A DNA stretch of 64,000 nucleotides from Phoronis australis (lineage: Eukaryota > Phoronida > Phoronidae), in the NCBI GenBank assembly GCA_002633005.1, contig NMRA01000555.1, positions 217,867-281,866 on the forward strand, in the 5' to 3' direction. Both the position numbers and the translations under genes were made by a program. This document shows, one piece after another, positions 43,501 to 52,858 of this stretch. The first letter of the stretch is position 1; each line of letters starts with the position of its first letter. The notes beneath the pieces are model-generated. The model was not told the origin of the DNA. It searched no databases and was given only the letters and a program-made list of their open reading frames with translations.

Positions 43501-46500
43501 TTTAATAACCAGTTACAATTTTGTTCTTTTCAGATTAATTATTTAGAACCTAATGCAATATTTTCTGGGTTTATTTATTGGGTAATCACATTCAACAGTT
43601 GAAACACATAAACATTTATTTAACAATTTTAAAATTATGAAGAAAAAATATTCAAGTATTTACCAGTAGCACAGGGCATATAATAACATACCATTCATGT
43701 TGTTATTGATACTAAAATGAAACATTGTGTCTCAGCTAGAAACAGTCCAGCTTCCAGGCTACTGCAACATTGTTTCAAAAAGTTTCAAACGTGTAGGGCT
43801 TTGAATAAAAACATGGAGTTGAAATTGTTCTTGAATTGCTTTTCAAATTGCAAACTTTGTAAAAAAGACAAGGTAAGATAGGGCTAAAGTACATATCATA
43901 ACTTACTAGCAAAATCTGTACACATATCTAAGGGGAAATTTGTTAATTTCAGCATCTCTAAACAGGACTCACATTAGAAGAACAATGAAAAAAGTTGTCT
44001 CCCCATGCAGGACAAGCCACAAAATAATGCACCATTTTTATTTACATTCTCACCAACTATTCTAATCTGACAACAGAAAAAGGTTTCTTTTCAATTGTAA
44101 AAATACAAAAATATTTTTGCAGTAGAATATAATGCCGCACTTAAGACCATGTAAACTCAAAGCAATCCCTTATTTGAGAACACCCTGAGCCCAGACAGGC
44201 CCCATTGAGGCACTCACCTTTTGAGAGGACACTATTCCGCGATGACAGCCTGTCACGGTCAATGCGAGCAGAGTTGCGACTAGAACTTCTTGACCCAGGA
44301 GCCATGTCGAGTCTGGAGGACTCCAACTGTGCTACGGAGCCTGCTCGCGATCCCTCACGATCAGCATTTTCTGAATACCAAAAATATGGATAAAGATGAA
44401 TACAAACCTCCATTGATTTTAATTTTAATTTAATTTAATTTAATTTAGAGCACAGATAAAATGAATTCAGATAAAACAAGAAGAAATTACTATTCAACTA
44501 AAACAGTCAAAACTTTTTAAAACGTTCATGAATTGTTAAATATGCAGGGATCATTTTAGGAGCGCACAACGCATCATGACCAGTGTACTGTGACTGCTTA
44601 ACTCAGACCAACAGGACAATAAAACTGGAAGCGAGAAAAAGACAAAAACTAACACAGCCGAATAATCCTCCAAACTGGAGGCCGTCTGGGCCAGGTCATG
44701 CACACCCACAACTAATCTAATTTGATCCCTGAAAATTCAAATTCAAAAGTTATTGTTAGCCTATTATCCCATCGGTCCATAATCTACATTGTGCAACAGT
44801 TGCTTTCTTGTTCTGCTTTCAACCATAACCTAAAACTAAATAATCACTAAATGAATTGTTCACTTTTGATGAAAACCAAATTTGACTGTTTAGCTATTAA
44901 ATACATTACATCCTTTTATCTCTAACATTAATCAAGAGAAATACTGAAGACTATATATCACTCAATTTTTTAAAATGAATCACAGGCACTGGACGATCCA
45001 AAAACTATTAATCATGACTACTTTTCCAAATGGTATTAGAACAGTAAGACCTTCAATAGCAAGCAGACCATTAATGAAAATCATTAGAGCGATCATTTAA
45101 TGTGGGGAAAATTCAATCAAGATATATGAAAACACCTAACTCTATAGAAAAAGGTTCCATTAAGTTTTCAAGATCTCAATGACACATAACCATAAGCTCT
45201 ACTTTACAATTGCATGTACAGACTCGTTAAATGTAACCTAACAAAAACACACACAAGCAGGTGCACTTGCAATACATATGGCTTACAATTCTTGCAATAT
45301 TTCCAATAATCCTATCGCAAACCACTTAACAGTGAAGAGAAGACTAGCCATCAGCTTTTGATTATACACTGAAGATTCGAAATTATACTTATGGTGTATA
45401 TATATCAACTGAGACCAATATCAAAGTTGACTAAATTTTCATTTCTTAATTTTTTCTATGCCTAACTACAATGCTGCATGTGCTCAACCATATAACGATT
45501 GCAGCAGTGACTTTTCCTTATAAGATGCATTTGCGGGCTCCAAACTATTTTGAAGTATAGCAGGAACTAAACGACAATGTTATTTGAACGCCATCTAAGC
45601 TAAACAAAGTCCAGTTGCATTAATTGACAACTTGTAAATGTGGCAACAAAAAAAATCTGCAAACAGGTGACATTTGCGCTAATGCCGTACCGTGGGGTCT
45701 CATATGCCCCGCACCATGCAGTGTTATTCCCCAACACCATGTCAGGATATTTTTTACAAGTTTCAAACATTGTCGCAAATACCAACATTTTATCAAAAAT
45801 TTCTTTAATGGTAGCTGTCGCAAAGACATGAACATAAAAATTAAAGCATTTGATTTGGCGCTACATGTCATTCACAGAAAATGATAAAGTTTAACTCGTT
45901 GGTCATGCAGTGCAATTAAATTGGTGAGATTCTGGGATACTGCAATAATTTTACGGATAATTTCACCAGTTCTACAATAACGAGCCTTAATTGTGCGATA
46001 AACAAAGCATCCATTTCCATCGGTAAACCAACAATTTTCGATGATAAAACCCTAAACTCATAGTAAGTGAAAATATGCAGTCTCTGGCTTCAAGCACACA
46101 CACATACCTGATGGCCTGTTATCCAATCCGCTTCTTGATGTGCGGCCACTAGGGGAGCCAGTGTTAGATATACCTCGCCGACGCTCTGAACTGAAACATT
46201 AGAGCACGAGAAGACTCATTATACACACTGTCACTGTGAGAGGTACAGAAGTATGGCCAATTGTTGGTCAACTTCAAAGCAGATCAAATCTAAACCCGAG
46301 GAAAACAATGATTTATCCACTGTGAGTTTGTAGCATACATGTGCAAAATATAATCTCTATATGTATGAGTTTCCCTTAAAAACTGCCGCCGCCTGTACCT
46401 TCCTTGTAAGTTGGAATTAAATAAATATTTGATTCCGGATTATCATCATTTTTTGACAAAAGTCAATATTTTTGCAAGCTTTTTAGTCCACCGATGACAC

Positions 46501-47889
46501 TGGGTGAGGCTGTATACCTTCGTAACAAGTGACAAGCACACAAGGTAATCAAACACAATTAAACAGTGCGCAGGTAAACAGAGACACTGTCTTGTGTAGA
46601 TAAACCAAGCAATATGTTTTCAATGTCACGCAACCAACAAGAAACCATTTGAAGCCAATGCAAATGGTATTAACAATCATTCAATATGGCTCTAATCAGT
46701 CACTATACAGAGAAGTAGTGAGAATTAACTACTTAAAATTACCTACAGTTCATGCCATGCGTATAATTACGAAGACAAAGGAGGTTTTCACAGGTAGACA
46801 TGGAATGCATGTAATTTGCAGAAAGGATTGTCACCTATAACAGACACTAATGCATGTAGTAAAACTAACTCAGATGAACAAAATCAAAGCAGTGCAGGAA
46901 GACTGGGCAGCAGTTTTGTTTTTCATTACAATTTCTAGTTTATAGTTGTTCACAAGCAGAGTGGCGGAGAAATATCAAAATACTACCCGTTGACGTTCAG
47001 AAAGTGGCTAAAACGCTATTTCATTGGTGGCATAACATCAGTAATGCGAACGAATACAAGGCTCACTTTTGCTGCCGCTTTGCTGATGCAGTTGTACCTG
47101 GGGCATGTTTGATGAAAGAATCTAATGGATTTGTCCTGGCTTTTATCTAAAAATAAGCCTATGGACAAAAACAAAAGGTAAGGCTGCAGGTCAGAAAATA
47201 TCAGTGTCCACAACGACAATTTTTGGCAATTAGTAGTCAAACGTCAAAACCTGATTGTCTTTTCAAGACTGATCCCAGATGCTATATTTTACAATGCAGG
47301 TGGAACAGTTCATTCGTATACATTACGTAAATCAGTGTTCTCCTTTTAATGATGCTAAGCCTCAAGGCATGTGGTATTTTCTCAGGCAGCATTTTTCATC
47401 ACTTGACACTCACTCACACTTACACATCCAGGCAATGCGCTGGTTGGGATTTTTAATGCACGAGACCCCTTACAAGATATGGAATCTGAGAAGATTCCCA
47501 AGATGCATCTAGAGGACATTTTTTTGTAAGTGGAGACCGAGAGTTTTCCTCAATACTGGAGAAGACACCATAAACCAGGTAGTAAGTAGACAAGAACTGG
47601 GTCCAGGGTCTGACCTCTAAGCTCAAACTCAACTCATGACTCACCCATTATATGAGTACAAATTCATAAGTTTGGTCAAAGCAAATCATGCCATTAGTCA
47701 ACTTTCGAGAACATGAATTAGAGCCCAGACCCTGACCAGCATATCCGTAATCCAAAAGTTCTAGAGTCACCACTGATCTTACCTTCCATCTGTTCGTCTT
47801 GAGCCTAGTCCAGCAAGGAACTCGGCTGCCCTGTTACTCGCAGACCCTTTCGACCTTGACGAAGGTCGTTCTTCACCAACCACACTCAT
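4455..47889 (-). CDS. 1,890-residue coiled-coil protein, 38 coding exons, family not assigned
   Basis: Coding exons, 5' to 3' (high-low): 47889-47783, 46190-46108, 44370-44218, 42737-42499, 41335-41276, 39744-39676, 37740-37644, 36121-35934, 33678-33556, 33033-32863, 32261-32139, 31500-31378, 29826-29732, 29126-28954, 28713-28484, 27704-27537, 26816-26670, 24890-24744, 24027-23791, 23046-22726, 22397-22318, 21637-21526, 20958-20803, 19481-19251, 18682-18542, 18061-17911, 17586-17421, 16802-16707, 16203-16080, 15684-15520, 14926-14723, 13957-13778, 13249-13155, 11574-11347, 10602-10510, 9457-9346, 5540-5395, 4593-4455. Lengths sum to 5,673 nt and phases match at every junction, which is strong evidence that the model is right. 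Residues 1-237 are Ser/Arg/Gly-rich and probably disordered. About 238-1844 is heptad-type sequence rich in Glu, Lys, Gln and Leu. Residues 1845-1890 are a non-coil tail. One Gly/Ser/Pro-rich break lies near 585-600. I see no motor, ankyrin or membrane segment. Such proteins usually serve as cytoskeletal, centrosomal or ciliary scaffolds, but that is inference. Rootletin, CCDC158 and ANKRD26-type proteins were considered; none could be supported. Confidence 0.85.
5395..37740 (-). CDS. Coiled-coil gene: exons 7-37, main coiled-coil rod
   Basis: Thirty-one exons encode residues about 238-1844. Hydrophobic residues recur at a/d spacing with dense Glu, Lys, Arg and Gln, and proline is very rare. 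The exceptions are the end of exon 12 (residues 505-512) and the end of exon 14 (about 585-600), both Gly/Ser-rich, which probably make hinges. Several exons encode whole heptads: exon 16 (56 codons), 17 and 18 (49 each) and 24 (77). Expected structure is a long parallel dimer, by analogy with other animal coiled-coil scaffolds. No catalytic motif is visible. Confidence 0.8.
6775..8024 (-). other. Second copy of exons 35 and 36, probably the other haplotype
   Basis: Positions 8024-7932 and 6886-6775 repeat exons 35 (10602-10510) and 36 (9457-9346) with identical lengths and splice sites. There are two differences in exon 35 and one in exon 36, all synonymous. Exon 36 ends in phase 0 while exon 35 needs two bases carried in. 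Splicing exon 36 to this second exon 35 would therefore read a TAA after 12 codons. Any transcript can use one copy of each exon, not both pairs in series. The pair is listed separately so that it is not counted as extra protein. Confidence 0.8.
8452..8606. other. Assembly gap (155 Ns)
   Basis: A run of unknown bases directly after the end of the first copy of the 2.16-kb duplication. Predicted reading frames that cross it have no support. Confidence 0.99.
11830..11989. repeat. 20-bp minisatellite, eight units
   Basis: Unit GGCACAGGGTGACTTTAAAA repeated eight times in register with one to three changes per unit. It lies in the intron between exons 33 and 34 of the coiled-coil gene. No spacer structure and no palindrome, so it is not a CRISPR array. 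Confidence 0.95.
12850..13025 (+). repeat. Interspersed repeat, copy A
   Basis: This resembles 17190-17345 in the same orientation. Shared words in order are CATGG, CACATGATCCAAT versus CATGTGACCCAAT, GGTAAAAA, AAAGT and the GGCTTGT near the end. Identity is low and the family is unknown. Intronic. Confidence 0.4.
16707..16802 (-). CDS. Coiled-coil gene: exon 28, with a GC donor site
   Basis: The exon begins after CTGTAG and encodes Lys then YEVEELNENLKKKDVVIG and on to EDEQR. Its 3' border reads CAGAG|GCAAGG, so the intron starts with GC. Phase 2 here is required by the next exon (16203-16080, beginning G-CTG-AGG). No GT nearby gives the same phase without adding residues. GC-AG introns are a known minor class with a strong AG|GCAAG consensus, which this site fits. 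Confidence 0.75.
17190..17345 (+). repeat. Interspersed repeat, copy B
   Basis: Diverged partner of 12850-13025, in the intron between exons 27 and 28. Confidence 0.4.
21743..21900. repeat. 21-bp minisatellite, eight units
   Basis: Unit TATCATTTGTCCTGTAGTGGA, with one unit expanded by four bases near 21840. The period is a multiple of three, so it creates an open frame of repeated DIICPVV that is not a gene. It lies in the intron between exons 21 and 22. Confidence 0.95.
25080..25170 (-). repeat. tRNA-derived SINE head
   Basis: On the minus strand an A-box-like TTAGTAGGGTG (25161-25151) is followed about 30 nt later by a B-box-like AGTTGGAATCC (25121-25111). The sequence does not fold as a complete tRNA. 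A SINE head in the intron between exons 17 and 18 is the best reading. Confidence 0.6.
26820..27240. repeat. Degenerate GAGCAGTGAA-type simple repeat
   Basis: Imperfect recurrences of GAGCAGTGAAC, GATGAGAAATGAA and similar words fill the intron 5' of exon 17. The low complexity explains the open frames seen on either strand. Confidence 0.6.
29190..29424 (+). mobile_element. 3' end of a CR1/L2-like LINE
   Basis: A T-rich 3' UTR ends in GAGGGCCCCCATGGAAAGCAG, a GATGGGGTTACCCT motif and an (AATA)n tail. The same layout occurs at 62105-62603. The copy is 5'-truncated, with no reverse transcriptase. It lies in the intron between exons 13 and 14, antisense. Confidence 0.65.
31082..31137. repeat. 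28-bp direct repeat, two units
   Basis: ATCCCATTGGCATGTGAGCC and the following eight bases are repeated directly with one change. Intronic. Confidence 0.8.
31318..31376. repeat. 23-24-bp short tandem repeat beside a splice donor
   Basis: GTGCTACCAACACCCGTCAC recurs about 2.5 times and stops at the donor of exon 12 (31378). Confidence 0.75.
39676..46190 (-). CDS. Coiled-coil gene: exons 2-6, Ser/Arg-rich disordered N-terminal region
   Basis: Exons 46190-46108, 44370-44218, 42737-42499, 41335-41276 and 39744-39676 encode residues about 36-237. Exons 2 and 3 are dominated by Ser, Arg, Gly and Asn. Exon 4 holds an acidic patch (VHVLSDHIYEEISDN) followed by a short predicted helix. Exons 5 and 6 return to Ser/Pro-rich sequence. 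No domain is recognised. The region separates the start codon from the coiled coil and could carry regulatory phosphorylation or partner-binding motifs (inference). The codon with the single N at 42722 cannot be read. Confidence 0.75.
40984..41104. mobile_element. 120-bp inverted-repeat element (MITE-like)
   Basis: The left arm starting TTACTGTGATAGGACTCCAT (40985) is complementary to the right arm ending AATCCTATCACGGTAA (41103). About 30 bp are paired with a few mismatches around a 60-bp centre. It lies in the intron between exons 5 and 6. Confidence 0.65.
44415..44448. repeat. TTTAA microsatellite
   Basis: Repeated TTTAA/ATTTA words just upstream of exon 3. Confidence 0.8.
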
Positions 47890-47890
47890 T
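47783..47890 (-). CDS. Coiled-coil gene: first coding exon with start codon
   Basis: The acceptor ends in TTTAG, one base before the ATG at 47889-47887, so a non-coding exon must lie upstream. The exon encodes 35 residues beginning MSVVGEERPSSRSKG and ends with two bases of a Ser codon before GTAAGA. The ATG is chosen because the exon is short, the acceptor is directly 5' of it, and the next exon continues the phase. The sequence is rich in Ser, Arg and Gly, as in disordered leaders with phosphorylation sites. Confidence 0.75.
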
Positions 47891-49699
47891 CTAAATACAA
47901 AATTTCAACATGTATAAAGCTGTGAGAGTCAAAATTATGGCAAATTTATGACTATAAAATTAATACCGCTAAAACTATGCATACATCATGCATGCATGCA
48001 TGACATCAAAAATCATCCATTGTTTTGAATAATGGCATGAATCTGGTCTAGATGCAGTTGAAAATTTAAGAAAGTGCTGAAAATGGCTCAGTACTATTAC
48101 GTTTAGCGTTTTCTGTTTCGCGCAGATTAGAAAACAGAAGCCTTCGCCTGAAAATGCATGAAGCTTGCCATGTTTTAAATGAAACTGAAACAGTTTGGAA
48201 GACAACAACACATTTAGAGCACTAAGGAAGCAGAAAGGTTTATTTAAGAACCAATCTCTCACTTAAGCCTCAAGAAAAGCAACCCATAGAAAATCCAGGC
48301 CCTATTAAAATGATGTTTACATTGTGATTGAAATATGTATATGCATTCCATTCATTCAGTGCTACACACATAAAAATCTCTCAATAAAGGTCAGTGTATA
48401 TGACACACTGTTGCAAGCCATTGTGTTCACATGCTGAGAACAGTTTTAGATGTAGCAATGCATTATTAATTATGTACAACCCAGAGTGCATAATCTGTAT
48501 AGCCCTCGAAAAGGATGTAATCACCATCTTTGTATTGTCAAGCTGAGAGATATTGAAGTAATCAATGGCCAAGATTTGAATTGATGCATAAACCTACAGC
48601 AGGGACTTCTTTGAAGTAAAATGCTGTTTGAGAAAAAATGCTTTAACGGATACAAGATCTTTGGCCAACAGCTGTTTCACTCTAAATCATACAGTACACA
48701 GTAAGAAGTTGAACTTAAACTTGTTGTAAAACCAATCTCAGTCCAAAATTAAGGTGTACCTGTTATAAAACTAGTGTCAACTTCTGATTGTCGCGACATC
48801 ACTATGTCAACGAGTTTGAGAAGAGCGCATTGTTTGATGACATGCTCAATGCATGAAATGACCCTTCGGTCAGCTGGTCAAACAATAATGAACTGTGCAG
48901 GAATAGTAAAGTAAGTCAGCAGTTTTGGTAAATGTTTCGGGTACCTGTTTGCTAATGCCCAGGTATTACGCACCCAGGTACTGGTAATACATGTGGTACT
49001 GACTTAGTAGACATGTACAAGGTCCCACATTTTGATTGAGAACCAGTTCTCTACTGAAAAACAGACATCAAAATAGTTCTCATAATTGAGGACCACTGTC
49101 AGTGACTATTGCCCATCTGCATATTACTTGCGATAGGACCCCCCCCCCCCNGGCCTAGGCGTAAGTCAGTGGAAAGTAGGAATTCTAGTAGGCTGATTAA
49201 GTCAGCAGATTGGCTAAAGCGAACGATGGACATCCATTGAGAAGCATTCGGAAGTCAGCTTTCCATTCCATTGTTGCACTGGAGCCATTGATGGAGACCC
49301 CTTCAAAACTCTGAACTGTATCGGGGGCACAGTACTTCCGAAATGTCATAAACTTTTTTCAGTTTAAATGACAATAATCTGATAATTTCCGATGAACAAA
49401 ACACTTGTGTGATATCAGTCACAAACTGAACGTCTTGTCTGGTCTCCACACGCCGAGGCCGGTGATAATGTGTTTCCTGATTTTCGATAAACTGAACGGG
49501 TTTGCCGTTCAAGCAAATGGACCACAACACCCTCCTAGTTTGTCGCCCTACCTTTTGCCTCAGTTATATCTTCTTTCACAACGGTCACACTAAATCTGTT
49601 AATAAGGCTGTGAACGAGAGTGACCTTGTTTACAAAACACCATTTGAATCGATTGACAGACTGAAAGAAAAACCAATTCAACCTAGATTTTAAATTTAC
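47891..49699. other. Probable leader intron of the coiled-coil gene
   Basis: No supported coding sequence. Contains a short ATGC repeat near 47990 and a poly-C run followed by a single N at 49151. Confidence 0.4.
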
Positions 49700-49800
49700 C
49701 TGGTCTGCCCTCAAATTCTGAGGCGCTTGAAATCAGTCGGCCAGTATCTCAGCATCCTGAGTGAAGTTTCGACGACTACAGATCGGGTCAATCATGTCTC
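49700..49800 (-). other. Possible 5' non-coding exon of the coiled-coil gene
   Basis: The coding start sits one base after a splice acceptor, so an upstream leader exon is needed. On the minus strand a good donor, GACCAG|GTAAAT, lies at 49700, preceded by a stretch without strong repeats. The leader intron would be about 1.8 kb. The 5' edge is arbitrary, and other donors cannot be excluded. Confidence 0.3.
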
Positions 49801-50466
49801 AAAAACGAAGAATGTTGACAATTATCGCTAAAATAGTCTCACAATTTCACACCGCAACAGCGATGAGCGTCCCGAGATACCTCTTGACAGTTTTACTGGT
49901 AACCTACTGCGCAGGCGTTGTTAGTCGATAACTCGATCGCCCCACTTATCTATTCATCCAGTTAACGTCCTGTGGGTGGACAATGGGAACCCGCGGAGTA
50001 GGGTATTGGGATAATCAGTCATTATTTACGACTTTGAAGGCTCCTAGCATCAGCTGGACGGCGGAGACTTCCTGACACACTACGATATTTGGAACGAGGG
50101 GTGCGCAGGTGCCAGATGTAAATTATGATCGTGCTCAACACGGATTTGTTCCAGACACACAATCTTATCCGTTGAAGTTATGAATTCGCTTTTGTAGGCG
50201 TTCTCAGGCTGCTACGTGTTTATTGTAAGCGGCTGACTTGGCAGGGTAAAAACAGGCGAAAACTTACCTTACGTCATGCTGTCAAAAATGCCGAGAGCAT
50301 TCTGCAATCAGTAGACTATTTTGTAGTTGGAAAAGGGACACCGATTTGTAAATGTAATAAACTTTGGGTGCCATTGCATGTTGCCTCAGATTTATTTTTA
50401 CAAAAATCCCAGAAACCCGGAAGCCATAAACACGTACTGCAAACAGACGATATTAAATCGGTACAA
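49801..50466. other. Probable promoter side of the coiled-coil gene
   Basis: More CpG dinucleotides than the surrounding introns between 49900 and 50100, which would fit a promoter. No core element can be named. Confidence 0.3.
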
Positions 50467-50654
50467 TGAGCCATACCTCAGTGCCTCCCCGGCGTTCAGT
50501 AACGCTAGGACCTAGCTAAAAAGCAAGACTTCATGACGAGATTACGTGAGATATTGCCGTGTATTTTAAATACAAACACGTGACTTTGACTAGATTTTAG
50601 CTAGGTCCTAGCGAACGTCCTAGCGTCTACTGAACGCACGCCTGGTATAGCTCA
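50467..50654. mobile_element. Foldback (MITE-like) element with about 50-bp inverted arms
   Basis: The left arm (50467-50521) contains CGTTCAGTAACGCTAGGACC and TAGCTAAAA. The right arm (50595-50654) contains the complement TTTTAGCTAGGTCCTAGCG, then GCGTCTACTGAACGC. The outer ends GAGCCATACC and GGTATAGCTC also pair. The right arm carries an extra CTAGGACGTTCG-type duplication. No open frame. Confidence 0.75.
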
Positions 50655-50810
50655 TTGATTGGTATTAGTGTGTTCTGACTGAACACGTTACATTCACGTA
50701 AATTTGACCAATAGATGTCACAACAGTACAGTCTGTTGCACCACTTCCTGTATAAGATTGCACAACAGCTGGCGAATCTTGATAAACGACTTTCTATTGA
50801 TATTTTAACT

Positions 50811-50890
50811 AGGCGAGCCGTGGTGTAGTGGACAAACCTAGAAACTCATTTCCACTGAGACTAAAGCAGTTGGATTCTCTGCAGAAATGT
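50811..50890 (+). repeat. tRNA-like SINE head, unit 1
   Basis: The A-box-like TGGTGTAGTGG (50821-50831) and the degenerate B-box-like AGTTGGATTCT (50868-50878) suggest a tRNA-derived head. The other units have the A box at 51505, 52973 and 53650. All four also carry an open frame starting MDKPRNSFPL that is a by-product of the repeat. Confidence 0.5.
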
Positions 50891-52204
50891 GGAGAACCAC
50901 TACTCCAAACCGACACTCGCCTTTTTGCTTCGAACGTATATGAAAAACTTGAAAACTGGCTCTTGTCGCCAAGAACATTTGTGCTTACCTTTCAAATTGT
51001 ATTTCAAACACCTTTCAATTTTTATTACAAATTCAATTCACTAAATGTTGTTTGTCAATATCTTTACCTTCTTTACCCTACTTAAAAGACAATTGAAATT
51101 GAAAGGGTGCCGGAGCAAAATGACAACGTCGGTTGCAAACTGTTGCTATGGATGTCTGAAATCGATTGGAGGTTCGTGCATCGCCATTTGATAGGAACAG
51201 GAAGGTCCAAAAACCAACGGAAAGTGCCGTTACATGTTGTCTCTGATTTACTTTTACAAAAATTCCAGAACTACAAAAGATTTACAAACATCTATATATA
51301 TGTACTGTAACGCTTTAAACACTGAAACAGTCGATGCCTAAATCGGTATTACTGTGTTTGACTGACACCACGTTACATCCATGTAAATTTGACCAATAGA
51401 TGTCACAACAGTACAGTCTATTGCACCACTTCCTGTATAAGATTGCACAACAGCAGGCGAATCTTGATAAACGACTTTCTTTGATATTTTAACTAGGCGA
51501 GCCGTGGTGTAGTGGACAAACCTAGAAACTCATTTCCACTGAGACTAAAGCAGTTGGATTCTCTACAGATATGTAGAGAACCACTACTCCAAACCGACAC
51601 TCGTCTTTTTGCTTCGAACGTATTTGTGAAAAAATTGACTCTCTTGTCCGCAATGCTTATTCATTTCAAATTGTATTTCAAACACTTTTCTGTTTTTATT
51701 GAATATACAATTCATTAAATAATGTTCTGTTGTCAATATATTCACCTTACCTAAAAGACAACTGATATTGAATTAAAGAGTGCCAGAGCACATTGACAAC
51801 GTTGGTTGCATTTAAAACGTTTCATTTCAAATTATGTCTGACTTGAAAAATTCCCACTAAATAAGATTGGCCCAAGCCCCGCCTAACAGGGTAAACGGTG
51901 GGGTTTGGCAGATTGAACTAGACTGTATTTATCCACCTTGGCTGAGTCGCGCTCAGCTCACGATCAAAGGGATATCGCCAAGCTGCTCTATTCATCGAGT
52001 CACGAGCGAGCCATGATCAGCTGACAATCTAGCCTAGACTTTTAGTGATAGAGATAGACCGGGATCCCAGAGCTTTTTTGGGCATGAAAAGGTAACCAAT
52101 TTTCTTTGGTGCCACAGTGCCCTGTGGGTATCCTGATGCTTGGAAAAGGCCGTCTGGCAGGTTCGCTCTGGTGGGTGTGGTCAGGCCCGGAGCCAAGAGA
52201 ATTA

Positions 52205-52858
52205 CACTCAAAAATTGAGCTAGATCAACTTTTCTGGTAACCACTTAAAACTGCTTTCGATACCTGCTACGTCATCCATTGTATCAAAATTGGTCACTGC
52301 CAGACAATTTCAGTGGTGGGGAGTACCCGCCAGACGAACATCATACAGGGTACAAAAATTGAGCTAGATCAACATAAGAGGTAACCGCTTGAAACCAGTC
52401 GCAAAATATTCACCGTAAGCCCAGGTATCACGAATGAGCACTGCCAGACAAATCTAGTGGTGGGTTACCCCCGCCAGACACGCCTAAATACCTGAATTGA
52501 GCTAGATCAACCCATCAGGTAACCGCTTGAAACCAATTGCACGATGTTCGGCATCACTGAACATGGCACAACAGTTAGATGCCAGACAATTTCAGTGGTG
52601 GGGTGCCCCTGTCAGACGATTATCAAAAAGGGTTAAAAATTGAGCTAGATCAACCCAAGAGGTAACCGCCTAAAACCAGTTCCAAAATATTCACCGTAAG
52701 CCAAGGTATCGCGAATAAACACTGCCAGACAAATCTAGTGGTGGGTTAGCCCCGCCAGACACGTCCAAATACATGAATTGAGCTAGATCAATCCAAGAGG
52801 TAACCGCATGAAACCAGTTGCAAAATATTCGCCGTAAGCCCAGGTATTAAGAATAAAT
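52205..52858 (+). repeat. About 140-bp tandem array, five units of two alternating types
   Basis: TTGAGCTAGATCAAC recurs at 52215, 52359, 52497, 52640 and 52778, so periods alternate 144, 138, 143, 138. Each unit also has GGTAACCGC, a CACTGCCAGACAA block and a CCGCCAGACAC or CAGACGA block. The array stops abruptly at the N at 52859. Confidence 0.9.

Larger units (their letters stand above)
11590..46107. other. Introns of the coiled-coil gene: unlabelled parts
   Basis: Apart from the repeats listed separately, the introns between exons 2 and 34 are AT-rich and hold nothing I can support. The longest are 35933-33679, 39675-37741, 46107-44371, 26669-24891, 13154-11575, 31377-29827 and 20802-19482. 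Open frames in them lack splice-supported continuity. I saw no nested gene, snoRNA or tRNA, though a snoRNA could be missed by eye. Confidence 0.5.

Noticed and set aside
4455-47889. Rootletin (CROCC) as the identity of the large gene
   Set aside because: Length and exon number are similar, but the strongly conserved N-terminal rootletin block is missing and no specific motif match was found.
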